A stretch of DNA of 64,000 nucleotides. Source: Leclercia adecarboxylata (GTDB lineage Bacteria > Pseudomonadota > Gammaproteobacteria > Enterobacterales > Enterobacteriaceae). The position numbers were made by a program, and so were the translations under genes. Positions 1 to 8,805 of the stretch are shown one piece after another. The DNA lies in the NCBI GenBank assembly GCA_002360945.1, contig DERO01000004.1:138781-202780 (forward strand), written 5' to 3'. The notes below the pieces were generated by a model that made no database searches, had not been told where the DNA came from, and worked only from the letters and a program-made list of their open reading frames with translations. Numbering within the stretch: position 1 is the stretch's first letter; each line of letters starts with the position of its first letter.

Positions 1-2
1 CG

Positions 3-1370
3 GTTTATAACCCGGCCACCGGCGAGGTGCTGCTGGAGATTGCCGAAGCCAGCGCGGAGCAGGTGGACGCTGCGGTGCAGGCCGCCGATCGCGCCTTCCG
101 CCAGTGGGGGCAGACCACGCCGAAAGCGCGTGCCGAGTGCCTGCTAAAGCTGGCGGATGTGATTGAGCAGAACGCCGAGACTTTCGCCCGACTGGAGTCG
201 CTGAACTGCGGCAAACCGCTGCACTGCGTGTTGAACGACGAGATCCCGGCCATTGTCGATGTGTTCCGCTTCTTTGCGGGTGCCACCCGCTGCCTGAACG
301 GCCTCGCCGCCGGGGAGTATATGGAAGGGCACACCTCGATGATCCGCCGCGATCCGGTGGGTGTGGTGGCTTCCATCGCTCCGTGGAACTACCCGCTGAT
401 GATGGCGGCGTGGAAGCTGGGCCCGGCGCTGGCGGCGGGGAACTGCGTGGTGCTCAAGCCGTCGGAGATCACCCCGCTGACCGCCCTGAAGCTGGCCGAG
501 CTGGCAAAAGATATCTTCCCGGCCGGGGTGATTAACGTCCTGTTTGGCCGGGGTAAAACCGTGGGCGATCCGCTGACCGGCCACGACAAGGTGCGGATGG
601 TCTCCCTGACCGGCTCGATTGCTACCGGGGAGCACATCATTTCCCATACCGCGCCGTCGATTAAGCGTACCCATATGGAGCTGGGCGGCAAAGCGCCGGT
701 GATTGTCTTTAACGACGCCGATATCGACGCGGTGGTCGAGGGCGTGCGTACCTTTGGCTTCTACAACGCCGGGCAGGACTGCACCGCGGCCTGCCGCATC
801 TATGCCCAGAAAGAGGTCTATAACGCGCTGGTGGAAAAACTGGGCGTCGCCGTCGCCAGCCTGAAAATGGGTGCCCCGGAGGATGAGACCACCGAGCTCG
901 GGCCGGTGAGCTCCGCCGCCCATCTGACCCGCGTCAGCGAGGCGGTGGAACGCGCCAAAGCCCTGCCGCACATCCACGTGGTGACCGGCGGAAACGTGGC
1001 GGGCGGCAAAGGGTACTACTTCCAGCCGACCCTGCTGGCCGGGGCGAAGCAGGAGGATGAGATTATCCAGCGCGAGGTCTTCGGCCCGGTGGTGAGCGTC
1101 ACTGTGTTCGACGACGAAGAGCAGGTGCTGGACTGGGCCAACGACTCACAGTACGGCCTCGCCTCGTCGGTGTGGACTCAGGACGTGGGCCGCGCGCACC
1201 GCATGAGCGCCCGCCTGCAGTACGGCTGCACCTGGGTGAACACCCACTTTATGCTGGTAAGCGAAATGCCGCACGGCGGGCAGAAGCTATCCGGCTACGG
1301 CAAGGATATGTCGATGTACGGGCTGGAGGATTACACCGTGGTACGGCATGTGATGGTGAAGCACGGATAA
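3..1370 (+). CDS. patD: gamma-aminobutyraldehyde dehydrogenase, 5' partial
   Basis: NAD-dependent aldehyde dehydrogenase that oxidises 4-aminobutanal to GABA in putrescine breakdown. The frame is open from the first bases of the window and the residues before the first ATG (VYNPATGE) already match the family, so the true start lies upstream; roughly 20 residues are missing. Visible motifs are the cofactor region SIAPWNYPL, the general-base segment MELGGKAP and the catalytic cysteine in [10 protein letters not shown]. The sequence closely follows E. coli YdcW/PatD as I recall it, to the C-terminal VVRHVMVK. A terminator follows directly, so it is the last gene of its unit and the core-genome left flank of the dpd island. 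Confidence 0.95.
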   Translation, partial: VYNPATGEVLLEIAEASAEQVDAAVQAADRAFRQWGQTTPKARAECLLKLADVIEQNAETFARLESLNCGKPLHCVLNDEIPAIVDVFRFFAGATRCLNGLAAGEYMEGHTSMIRRDPVGVVASIAPWNYPLMMAAWKLGPALAAGNCVVLKPSEITPLTALKLAELAKDIFPAGVINVLFGRGKTVGDPLTGHDKVRMVSLTGSIATGEHIISHTAPSIKRTHMELGGKAPVIVFNDADIDAVVEGVRTFGFYNAGQDCTAACRIYAQKEVYNALVEKLGVAVASLKMGAPEDETTELGPVSSAAHLTRVSEAVERAKALPHIHVVTGGNVAGGKGYYFQPTLLAGAKQEDEIIQREVFGPVVSVTVFDDEEQVLDWANDSQYGLASSVWTQDVGRAHRMSARLQYGCTWVNTHFMLVSEMPHGGQKLSGYGKDMSMYGLEDYTVVRHVMVKHG

Positions 1371-1377
1371 AGACCGG

Positions 1378-1414
1378 GCGGCTGCGACGGGGGTTATGCC
1401 GCAGCCGCTGTTTT
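1378..1414 (+). terminator. intrinsic terminator after patD
   Basis: GCGGCTGCG (1378-1386) pairs perfectly with CGCAGCCGC (1400-1408) around a 13-nt loop and is followed by TGTTTT. It starts 8 bases after the patD stop codon. Confidence 0.75.
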
Positions 1415-1680
1415 ACGGTGTGGTGATATTTAAAAGTGCGCCCTGCATTTATTACATATCCTCGCGAAGCAGAGCGCAATATTTTGTCATTTCAGGATGT
1501 ACTACGAAAAAATCTCGCGATGAATCTATTTAAATGTCATCACCACATTATTAGCCCGCTCTGGCATTAGTTTTAAATGACCGCTCCCTGCATAATCTGA
1601 CGTTAATCACATCACGACATTATCAAATTTTCGTACCATACTTAGGCCGTCAACGTTAAGTCAGAAACTGGGGGAGTAAT
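1415..1680. other. AT-rich junction between core genome and dpd island, with an inverted repeat
   Basis: No gene is seen here. Base composition drops sharply compared with patD. An imperfect inverted repeat is present: TGTGGTGATATTTAAA at 1419-1434 is matched on the other strand at 1529-1547, where three extra bases (GTC) interrupt it. GGGGGAG at about 1671 is the ribosome binding site of the next gene. The segment probably holds the promoter for that gene and the left end of the island, but no attachment-site duplicate was recognised. Confidence 0.4.
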
Positions 1681-1914
1681 ATGTCAGCGTTCGATACACA
1701 AGTAGCAATGGACATTGTGACCCGTTCCACGGGAGGGTTTAGTTATGACACGCTGGCCAGGGCATTGATTTTAAATGTCCAAACTGAAAACTCTGAGGCT
1801 CTTCTGGAGGAGTGCCAACGCTTTTGCCTGGCGCTGGAAGAAAGGGGGCTGTTGAGAAAATGCACGCATTGTACCCATCCTCAGGATGTCTACTTCGAGT
1901 ATGTTCCTCATTAA
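1681..1914 (+). CDS. small protein of unknown function, first gene of the dpd island
   Basis: This 77-residue protein starts at ATG 1681 behind a strong GGGGGAG ribosome binding site. I do not recognise the family. The N-terminal half (FSYDTLARALIL, then LLEECQRFCLALEERGLL) looks helical, with a spacing that would fit a small winged-helix fold. The C-terminus CTHCTHPQDVYFEYVPH has two cysteines and three histidines and could be a beta hairpin or a small metal site. It lies 103 bases upstream of dpdC on the same strand, so it may be a regulator or accessory of the modification genes, or simply island cargo. No function is assigned. Confidence 0.6.
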   Translation: MSAFDTQVAMDIVTRSTGGFSYDTLARALILNVQTENSEALLEECQRFCLALEERGLLRKCTHCTHPQDVYFEYVPH

Positions 1915-2017
1915 TCGTCTATCCCTGGAACAATTTTTGGGGATGTAATACGCGTTGCTTTTAACGGTCGCCTTTCTGAGATACCTTTGTGACAGAAAAT
2001 TGAGTCGAGGGTAGGGT

Positions 2018-2974
2018 GTGAACCGCATCAATCTGATCACGACATGCACCAATGGCAAGCATGGCGACAAGAATAACCTGTTGAGTTTAAGTGAATATTT
2101 GTCTAAGGGGATCGCTTCTGCCGATCTCATTGACGCCTGGTGCGATACCTTAAATGCCACGCTTTCATCGTCCGCGTTAATACAGGTTGAAAACCTTTAT
2201 AAAGGCGGCCATTGGGCAACAGCAAAAGCCATACGTGAAGAATATTCGGTTGATTTGTGGGCTCTCTCTGCTGGACTGGGTCTTTTGCATTGCGAAGATA
2301 AAGTCGTGCCGTATAAAGCCACCTTTGCCAAAGGATATCAGGAGTCGATCCCCTTATTTACCGATGTCTATTCCGGAAAAACCTTTCATAAAGTCTGGTG
2401 GCAGGCGATTACGGACAGATCCTTTTTTAAATCTGCACATCCCACTTCCCTCACGGAGTTGATGAGAGCGAGACCGGGGGATTATTTTGTTATTTGCGGC
2501 TCGCCTGATTATATCAATGCAATAGAATCTGATCTCGTTAGCGGTTTGAATTATCTGGAATCGTCGAAAAAACAACTCGTGATTATCACGTCAAAAAAAA
2601 CTACGGCCTCTCTGGACGACTATTTCCTGACGAGTAACCATAATATAGCCGGGTGGTTTAAATGTAATATGTTGATGCTGAATATCATGTTAGCGCACTA
2701 TTTTATAAAAACCTTTAAGGTTAACGCGCATGATGATTTTAGCGTTGTTACACAGCTATTATCGGCACAATTTCACGCCTTACCTGCGAAAGCAGCCACC
2801 AGGGGCGTTAAACGACAGGCTGAGGAAGTCCAGGCCTATATTTCAACGCTTCTGCAGCAGCAACCCGCTATTAGCGCAACGCAGGCACTGCGCACCTTTC
2901 GTGATGCAGGCAACGCGTTTGAGGAAAAGCGTTTTCGGGCGCTGTTTCAGGCTGTCGCAACCGGCAAAGCCTAA
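2018..2974 (+). CDS. dpdC: DpdC-like preQ0-DNA tailoring protein (DUF6884/YaaA-like fold)
   Basis: Likely converts preQ0 already placed in DNA to the amido-deazaguanine form, the role assigned to DpdC in the described system. The 318-residue protein begins at GTG 2018, preceded by GAGGGTAGGG. Its N-terminal domain shows the signature of DUF6884-type proteins: a beta strand ending in LITTCTNGKHG (usual form SCSKSK), ENLYKGGHW, then LWALSAGLGLL (usual form LSAKYGLL) and VVPYKATF. Residues from about 150 onward are less conserved and include GDYFVICGSPDYI. Assignment to DpdC rests on fold motifs and on position directly before dpdA and dpdB. The gene is noticeably AT-rich. Confidence 0.72.
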   Translation: MNRINLITTCTNGKHGDKNNLLSLSEYLSKGIASADLIDAWCDTLNATLSSSALIQVENLYKGGHWATAKAIREEYSVDLWALSAGLGLLHCEDKVVPYKATFAKGYQESIPLFTDVYSGKTFHKVWWQAITDRSFFKSAHPTSLTELMRARPGDYFVICGSPDYINAIESDLVSGLNYLESSKKQLVIITSKKTTASLDDYFLTSNHNIAGWFKCNMLMLNIMLAHYFIKTFKVNAHDDFSVVTQLLSAQFHALPAKAATRGVKRQAEEVQAYISTLLQQQPAISATQALRTFRDAGNAFEEKRFRALFQAVATGKA

Positions 2975-3045
2975 TGTCCCGACTGAAGTTTTGTGATAAA
3001 ATCCCGCGTTTTTTAGACTGTGTTGTGGCGTGACAGGAGAGCAGG

Positions 3046-4296
3046 TTGTCGAAGCTAAAGTACTTTTTCCCTGATAGTCAGGATTTTATCGATCCAAGTT
3101 TCGACTTCGTGCGTGAAACGCGCAATGAACATCGTGTACGCCAGCGCGATGACCATTATCCGCATGAAGTTTTTCCCTACCCTTATGATGGGATGCTGGT
3201 CTCCAAGGCGGTAGTTGATGGCCTGGGGGGCGGTGAGAGTAAATACACGCGTGCTCAGAGACTGCGCTACTTCCGCAATGGCATGAAGCATTTCTTCCGT
3301 TTGCCGGAAACAATGGAGGCGATGGGAGATTGCGGGGCATTTACTTATGTGAATCAGGATGTTCCTCCCTATCGCGTCGATGAAGTCATCGAGTTTTACG
3401 AGACATCGCGTTTCAATTACGGCGTCTCGCTTGACCATATTATTTTTGGTTATGAAAAGCCTGGCGAGGTTTTCAGTGGCGACGTGCTGGCTGAATGTCG
3501 CCGTCGTCAGGATATCACCCTGACGCTGGCGCAGGAGTTTCTGTCATCATCGAAAGGGAGTTGTTTCCAGCCCTTTGGCGTCGCGCACGGCTGGAACAAG
3601 CACTCGTATCGCCAGTCTGTCGAAGCGTTGCTGGCTATGGGCTATAAAAATATTACTATGGGGGGTATGGTGCCGTTGAAAACGACACAGATCCTTGAAA
3701 CCCTTGTAGAAATTAAGCCCATCCTTAAAAGTGATACCCATATTCATTTACTGGGTATCGCCCGCCCGGAGAGCTTTGCTGATTTTATCCGTTTGGGTGT
3801 GACCAGCATCGACTCCACCACACCGCTACAGCAGGCCTTTAAGGATCGTAAAAATAATTACCATACGCCTGATGGCCCGGCTTACACCGCGGTTCGTGTA
3901 CCGCAATTCGATGCCAATCCCAGCCTGAGTCGCAAAATCAAATCAGGGGTTGTCGATCAAGATTTAGCGCGTCATTTAGAGAAAGATGCCTTGCATGCCC
4001 TGTTCGAATATGACAAAGGGGCGATGACGCTGGCAGATACGCTGGAGGCGCTCATGGCCTATGAACGCTTACATGCCGGAGAGAAAGATGCAGAGAAGAT
4101 GCGTCCTGACTATGAGCGAACGCTTGGCGATCGGCCATGGAAACAGTGCCAGTGCAATATTTGTAAAGCGATCGGTATAAACGTCATTATTTTCCGCGGT
4201 GCCGAACGCAACCGACGCCGGGGATTCCACAACATTCAAGTGCTGTATAGTCGATTACAGCGCACATTGTCATCACGCTCAGAGGAACAATCATGA
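3046..4296 (+). CDS. dpdA: DpdA, TGT-like DNA 7-deazaguanine transglycosylase
   Basis: Exchanges guanine in DNA for preQ0, as tRNA-guanine transglycosylases do in tRNA. The 416-residue protein starts at TTG 3046 behind CAGGAGAG; no ATG fits as well. Family residues are visible: the first catalytic aspartate in MGDCGAF (D95), the FGVAHGW and GGMVPL segments of the base pocket, HLLGIARPE, and the nucleophile region SIDSTTP (D256). A C-terminal zinc site is built by C368, C370, C373 and H395, the CxCxxC...H pattern of TGT enzymes. Its stop overlaps the dpdB start as ATGA, so the two are translationally coupled. Confidence 0.9.
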   Translation: MSKLKYFFPDSQDFIDPSFDFVRETRNEHRVRQRDDHYPHEVFPYPYDGMLVSKAVVDGLGGGESKYTRAQRLRYFRNGMKHFFRLPETMEAMGDCGAFTYVNQDVPPYRVDEVIEFYETSRFNYGVSLDHIIFGYEKPGEVFSGDVLAECRRRQDITLTLAQEFLSSSKGSCFQPFGVAHGWNKHSYRQSVEALLAMGYKNITMGGMVPLKTTQILETLVEIKPILKSDTHIHLLGIARPESFADFIRLGVTSIDSTTPLQQAFKDRKNNYHTPDGPAYTAVRVPQFDANPSLSRKIKSGVVDQDLARHLEKDALHALFEYDKGAMTLADTLEALMAYERLHAGEKDAEKMRPDYERTLGDRPWKQCQCNICKAIGINVIIFRGAERNRRRGFHNIQVLYSRLQRTLSSRSEEQS

Positions 4297-5420
4297 GTGA
4301 GTTTCGTGTCCCTGCCTTGCGTATCCGACAAGGTGAGAAGAGACAACTTTTTAGCCTCGCGATTGAGGGCAAGCAAATCAGTAAGGTTGCTGCGATAGCC
4401 CGTATTCGACGTGGGGAAGAGAGCCTGGTGGGCTATCAGCGTCCCGAAGTACGTAACCATATCCGTGAGATCCAGCGTTATATTGAAAGCGCTAATCCTA
4501 TGATCCCCAACCCTGTCATTATTGCGTTTGACCAGCGCGTTCGCTTTGAACCGCTGTCGGAAAACAGTGATATGGGCCATTTAGTCATTCCTTACTCCGA
4601 AGCACAAGACTTTGAAAAACCGGGTTTTATCGTGGACGGGCAGCAGCGTACTGCGGCTTTACGTGAAGCGGATATCAACTCGTTTATGATGCCCGTATCG
4701 GCATTTATCGCGAACGATGCCGAAGAGCAGCGCGAGCAGTTTATGCTGGTAAACTCAACTAAACCGCTGCCAAAAACGCTGCTCTATGAACTGGCTCCCC
4801 ATACCCATGGTCGTTTGCCGTCAGATTTGCAGACGCGTAAATTCCCTTCGTTATTGACTCAGCGCCTGAACTTTGGGGAAGGGCCGCTTGCTGGACGCAT
4901 TAAGACAGCAACGAATCCGGACGGTGTGATTGCTGATAACTCAATGATTAAAATGATCGACGCGAGCCTGCGTGAAGGGGCACTTTACCGTTTCCGCGAT
5001 CCGGCAACCGGTCTTGGTGATGAAGATAAGATGGTCAAACTGCTGAATCATTTCTGGTCAGCCGTTGAAATTGTCTTTACCGATGATTGGGACAAAAAGC
5101 CTCGCTACTCTCGCTTGTTGCATGGCGTGGGTATTTTTGCGCTGGGCAGTCTTATGGACGAAATCGATCAGGTACATCAGGAGTATCAGGGAGAACCCGG
5201 CTGGACAGACATTCCACCTATTACACGCTTTGTGGCGGAGCTGAACCGCATCAAGCCACTGTGTGCGTGGAGCGCGGGCGTCTGGAATCTCGGCACTGAT
5301 GTTGATGGTCAACCGATTACCCGTAAGTGGAATGAGGTGCAGAATCTGTCGAAGGATATCTCACTGGTGACCGATTATCTGGTGACTAATTATATCAAAT
5401 TAGTTAATGCTACAATTTAA
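4293..5420 (+). CDS. dpdB: DpdB, DndB/DGQHR-type protein
   Basis: Partner of DpdA required for preQ0 insertion into DNA in the described system. The 375-residue protein carries the DGQHR-family signature at residues 115-119 (DGQQR) inside FIVDGQQRTAAL, followed by FMLVNSTKPLPKTL, the same layout as the phosphorothioate regulator DndB and ParB-like proteins. The ATG overlaps the dpdA stop by four bases. It is the last gene of the modification block and is followed 20 bases later by a strong terminator, so modification and restriction genes are transcribed separately. Confidence 0.88.
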   Translation: MSEFRVPALRIRQGEKRQLFSLAIEGKQISKVAAIARIRRGEESLVGYQRPEVRNHIREIQRYIESANPMIPNPVIIAFDQRVRFEPLSENSDMGHLVIPYSEAQDFEKPGFIVDGQQRTAALREADINSFMMPVSAFIANDAEEQREQFMLVNSTKPLPKTLLYELAPHTHGRLPSDLQTRKFPSLLTQRLNFGEGPLAGRIKTATNPDGVIADNSMIKMIDASLREGALYRFRDPATGLGDEDKMVKLLNHFWSAVEIVFTDDWDKKPRYSRLLHGVGIFALGSLMDEIDQVHQEYQGEPGWTDIPPITRFVAELNRIKPLCAWSAGVWNLGTDVDGQPITRKWNEVQNLSKDISLVTDYLVTNYIKLVNATI

Positions 5421-5440
5421 GCCATAAGTTAAATTTCAAG

Positions 5441-5467
5441 CCCCTTATTGTTAATAAGGGGTTTTTT
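5441..5467 (+). terminator. intrinsic terminator after dpdB
   Basis: CCCCTTATT (5441-5449) pairs with AATAAGGGG (5453-5461) around a GTT loop and is followed by six T residues. It closes the dpdC-dpdA-dpdB unit. Confidence 0.92.
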
Positions 5468-5733
5468 AAAATTAATGAAATGATTTCATCAGGTAATTTG
5501 TCTTTCCGGATATTATTTCTTCAGTTGCCATAATGAATCTGCTAAATCATTAAAAATGCCTGATTTTCATTGTTTTTTATTACTGTGACCGCGGTCACTG
5601 CTCGTTTGAATTTCGCCTGAAACCCTTATTATTTGTAATTGCTTAATAGGATTATTCTCCGTATATTTATTTTCAATACCGATGCGATTCATTTTCCGTA
5701 ATGGAAACTCAGCACTGATTGCCAATAGATATC
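5468..5733 (+). promoter_or_regulatory. promoter region of the dpd restriction operon with a 14-bp palindrome
   Basis: This 266-base AT-rich gap has no gene. It contains a perfect palindrome, GTGACCGCGGTCAC, at 5585-5598, GC-rich in an otherwise AT-rich context, about 136 bases before the dpdE start. The size and symmetry fit an operator for a dimeric regulator of dpdE to dpdD. I could not place -35 and -10 boxes with certainty; the AT-rich stretch 5625-5680 is the likely promoter area. Confidence 0.5.
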
Positions 5734-8700
5734 ATGACAATACACTCCCGTTCGTTCTCAGCAGGTGATCTGGTGACATCGCCGCGTTTTAGCGGTATCG
5801 CCAAAATTGTCCAGTTTTTGTCCCCAGAGACGGTAGAAATAGCCTGGTTCTACTCCCCCCTTCAGGCGGAGATGTATCGACAGGCTGTGGCGATTAGCAC
5901 CCTGGTGCTGGCTGAGCTGCATGAGGAATGTACTGTCTATTTTCGCTCGCCGACAAGCGGCCTGTGGTGCAGGGCGAGCTACGGTGGCGCAAAACCCGAT
6001 AACAAGCATTGCCTGATGCTCTCCCAGGGGGAAAGCGTGGAGGTTGAACTCTGCGACATCTTTTACCCCAACTATGGAAAGTACCAGCCGATGGATCCTG
6101 CCCATTTCCTGGCTGCCCGTGCTAACGATGCACATGATTTCTATCCGCTGCGTGAAAAATTCGTTAACGCATGGATAAAGCAGCGCGCCGCTTGCCGTTC
6201 AATGTCATCCCTCATTAGCAGCCGTGTGGAAATCGAACCGCATCAAATTGCTGTGGCCTGCCGTATTTTGCAGGATGAGAATCCTAAATACCTGCTGGCT
6301 GATGAAGTGGGGTTGGGCAAAACGATTCAGGCGGGTTTGGTCATTCGTGAGCACGTGCTGGAGTTGAAACGGAACGCCAGAGTGCTGATTTTAGTTCCGC
6401 AGGCGTTACTCTCGCAATGGCGGAACGAGTTGATAAACCGTTTCGATCTCGCGGATGTGATGGAAGGCGGACGCTCCTGCCAGATCCTGCTCCGCACCCA
6501 TGCACAGCTGGATGACGTGGTGCCGGAGAAATGGCCGCCGACACTCATTGCGGTTGATGAAGCGCATCAACTCGCCAGTCTCGCCTGGGGCCAGCAGCAT
6601 ACGTCTCGCTTTAAAAAGATGGCACGTCTTTGCCATCTGTCCCGGGTGGCACTGTTGTTATCAGGCACGCCGATGAACGGTAATGAGCGTAACTTTCTTG
6701 CCATGTTGCACTGCCTGAACCCCGAAGGATGGACGCTTGACGACGCTGGCATCGCGCAGTTTTTACGGCGCACAGAGGAACGTACGCATCTTGGAGGGAT
6801 TTACAGTTCACTGCAACCCGACACGCCCAATGCGGTGATCGAAAGCAGCCTCGAAGAGTTGAGTGAGCAATTTGGCGATGATGAGCCTTTGATGGCCCAG
6901 GTTGCCGCACTTCGTCCGCTGGTCGATTTCTTCGCGGAAGAGGCAGGGGAGGAACGTACTCAACGTATCCTCGCGCTGCGGAACTGGATCGGGGAAAACT
7001 ATCGTCTGTACCATCGCTTATTGCGTAACCGCCGTGATAATCCGGCCTTGTCCTGGCTCTTCCCCGGGCTGGATGGCGTACAGATGGCACACTGGGATGT
7101 GGCCCCGAATGAGGTCACGCTTGATGAACTCCTGGAAGAGTACCGAAGCTGTGCCTCTGTCTATCCACATCTGTACCCGAATTTCACCGCCCGGAATGGC
7201 CTGGCATGGCTCGATGCCCATTTTACCAGCCCATTGATACTGACGCGTCTGGCAAAACAGGTACTGGACAACGGGGCGGGGAGTGCTGAGGAGCAGGCGT
7301 TACTGGAGCAGATCATCAGTACGGCGAGGCAAGAGCAGAAACGCAAAGATGATCTGTTAAGTGAGCAACTGGCGCGGTGGTTTACCGAACATCCTCAGGG
7401 GAAAGCGGTAGTCTTTTGCGCTGAAGAGTCAGCGGCAGCGCGCTTATTCGTCAAACTGGGCATGACCCTCTCGCAACGTGTGATTCGTCACCAGCCGGAT
7501 GAGCCCGATAATGTCATGACGCTCGCCGGCAACTGGCAAATTATGGTGTGCGATAAGCGCGGAGAAGATGGCCTTAACCTGCATGGCGAACAGCGTCTGG
7601 CCGTTCATTATGCATTAAGCCGCGACTTCAACCGCTTCGAGCAACGCCTTGGCCGCTTTAATCGCTACAGTTCAACGCTGAATTCCAGCAAGGTACAAAG
7701 CCTTATCCTGCTGCCGTCCCGGGCAAGCCTCACGCAGGCGTGGCTGACGCTGCTGGATCAGGGCATTGGGCTGTTCAACAACAGTGTTGCAAGCCTGCAG
7801 TTTGTGCTTGAAACCAAACTGGAAGAGACATGGCAGCGTTTTCTGCGTGAAGGGGTGAAAGCCCTGGAGGCGGCAACTGAAGATTTCCGTGGTGAATCCG
7901 GGCTGATCGCGCTGGAGCGACAGCGTGTGAATACCCAGGAGAACCTCCTGTCCATGGAGCAGGAGGTCATTGCAGCGCGCGAGTTTGCCGAGCAACTCCT
8001 TCATGCCGAGCATGAGGCGGAGGAGCAGGCGGTTGATCTGCTGCGATGGGTAACAGATGCGTTGAAATTTGTTCAGTATCCGGATGAGAAAAAAGGGTTC
8101 CGTTTGCGCTTTGAGCGCGGAAACCGGCGTGAAAAAACGCGGGTGGATATCCCGACCTTCCTGAATAAATGTCTGCTCGGGATGGATTACTCAAAAGGGT
8201 ATCCCCCAACCAGCGCAGCGATGAGCCTTGAACGTGGTGAGGTCAGCACCAGCGATAGCGCCCTGTACCCGTTCCGCTATGGTCAACCTTTCCTCGAAAC
8301 GGTCTGGGATCTGATGCAGGAGGATCCGCGTGGGACGACAATGGCGATTTTACGCATGGAGAAAAGCAGCGGCAAAAAGCGCTATTCGCCTGCCCTGTAT
8401 TGTCATTTTCACTGGCTGGTTACGGCGGATGCCGAAGGGGATTTTTCTGCATCAGGGCAACGTCGCCGGGATGCGAAATTTGCGCCGCGAATGGTGAGCT
8501 TCTGGCTTGATGACTTAAACGAGGTCGCCAGTGAAGAGACCTGCGAGACGCTGGAAAAACCTGACGATCTCAAAGGCAATGACGACTATGAAGATTACAA
8601 CCTTCTCTCAGAAGGTTGGGTTTCGATCGAGCAATGGTTCCCGGCCCCGAACTGGCAGGCCACCATTTTGAAAATGGCGCAGGAGGCGCAAGCCATCGCA

Positions 8701-8805
8701 CAGCAGCGCGTCGAAAATGCCGAAGGCGTGACCCTGCATTATCAACTGATGGCGATTAAGGCCGTTATTCTTTGTACACGGGAAACATTCCTGGGAGAAA
8801 ACTAG
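5734..8805 (+). CDS. dpdE: DpdE, SNF2-family helicase
   Basis: Superfamily-2 ATPase of the SNF2/RapA type, part of the restriction arm that acts on DNA lacking the deazaguanine mark. About 1023 residues. The helicase core is complete: PHQIAVA before motif I, DEVGLGKT (D190-T197), DEAH (275-278), LLLSGTPMNG (motif III), AVVFCAEESAAA (motif IV region), and GEDGLNLHGEQ with FEQRLGRFNRY (motifs V and VI). The long C-terminal part (about 690-1023) has a charged helical stretch and no known domain. I chose ATG 5734; an in-frame TTG at 5719 is possible, and neither has a strong ribosome binding site. First gene of an eight-gene overlapping operon. Confidence 0.88.
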   Translation: MTIHSRSFSAGDLVTSPRFSGIAKIVQFLSPETVEIAWFYSPLQAEMYRQAVAISTLVLAELHEECTVYFRSPTSGLWCRASYGGAKPDNKHCLMLSQGESVEVELCDIFYPNYGKYQPMDPAHFLAARANDAHDFYPLREKFVNAWIKQRAACRSMSSLISSRVEIEPHQIAVACRILQDENPKYLLADEVGLGKTIQAGLVIREHVLELKRNARVLILVPQALLSQWRNELINRFDLADVMEGGRSCQILLRTHAQLDDVVPEKWPPTLIAVDEAHQLASLAWGQQHTSRFKKMARLCHLSRVALLLSGTPMNGNERNFLAMLHCLNPEGWTLDDAGIAQFLRRTEERTHLGGIYSSLQPDTPNAVIESSLEELSEQFGDDEPLMAQVAALRPLVDFFAEEAGEERTQRILALRNWIGENYRLYHRLLRNRRDNPALSWLFPGLDGVQMAHWDVAPNEVTLDELLEEYRSCASVYPHLYPNFTARNGLAWLDAHFTSPLILTRLAKQVLDNGAGSAEEQALLEQIISTARQEQKRKDDLLSEQLARWFTEHPQGKAVVFCAEESAAARLFVKLGMTLSQRVIRHQPDEPDNVMTLAGNWQIMVCDKRGEDGLNLHGEQRLAVHYALSRDFNRFEQRLGRFNRYSSTLNSSKVQSLILLPSRASLTQAWLTLLDQGIGLFNNSVASLQFVLETKLEETWQRFLREGVKALEAATEDFRGESGLIALERQRVNTQENLLSMEQEVIAAREFAEQLLHAEHEAEEQAVDLLRWVTDALKFVQYPDEKKGFRLRFERGNRREKTRVDIPTFLNKCLLGMDYSKGYPPTSAAMSLERGEVSTSDSALYPFRYGQPFLETVWDLMQEDPRGTTMAILRMEKSSGKKRYSPALYCHFHWLVTADAEGDFSASGQRRRDAKFAPRMVSFWLDDLNEVASEETCETLEKPDDLKGNDDYEDYNLLSEGWVSIEQWFPAPNWQATILKMAQEAQAIAQQRVENAEGVTLHYQLMAIKAVILCTRETFLGEN

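Noticed and set aside
1371..1680. tRNA gene or att site as island anchor
   Set aside because: No tRNA-like fold, integrase or matching direct repeat at the right end could be found by eye.
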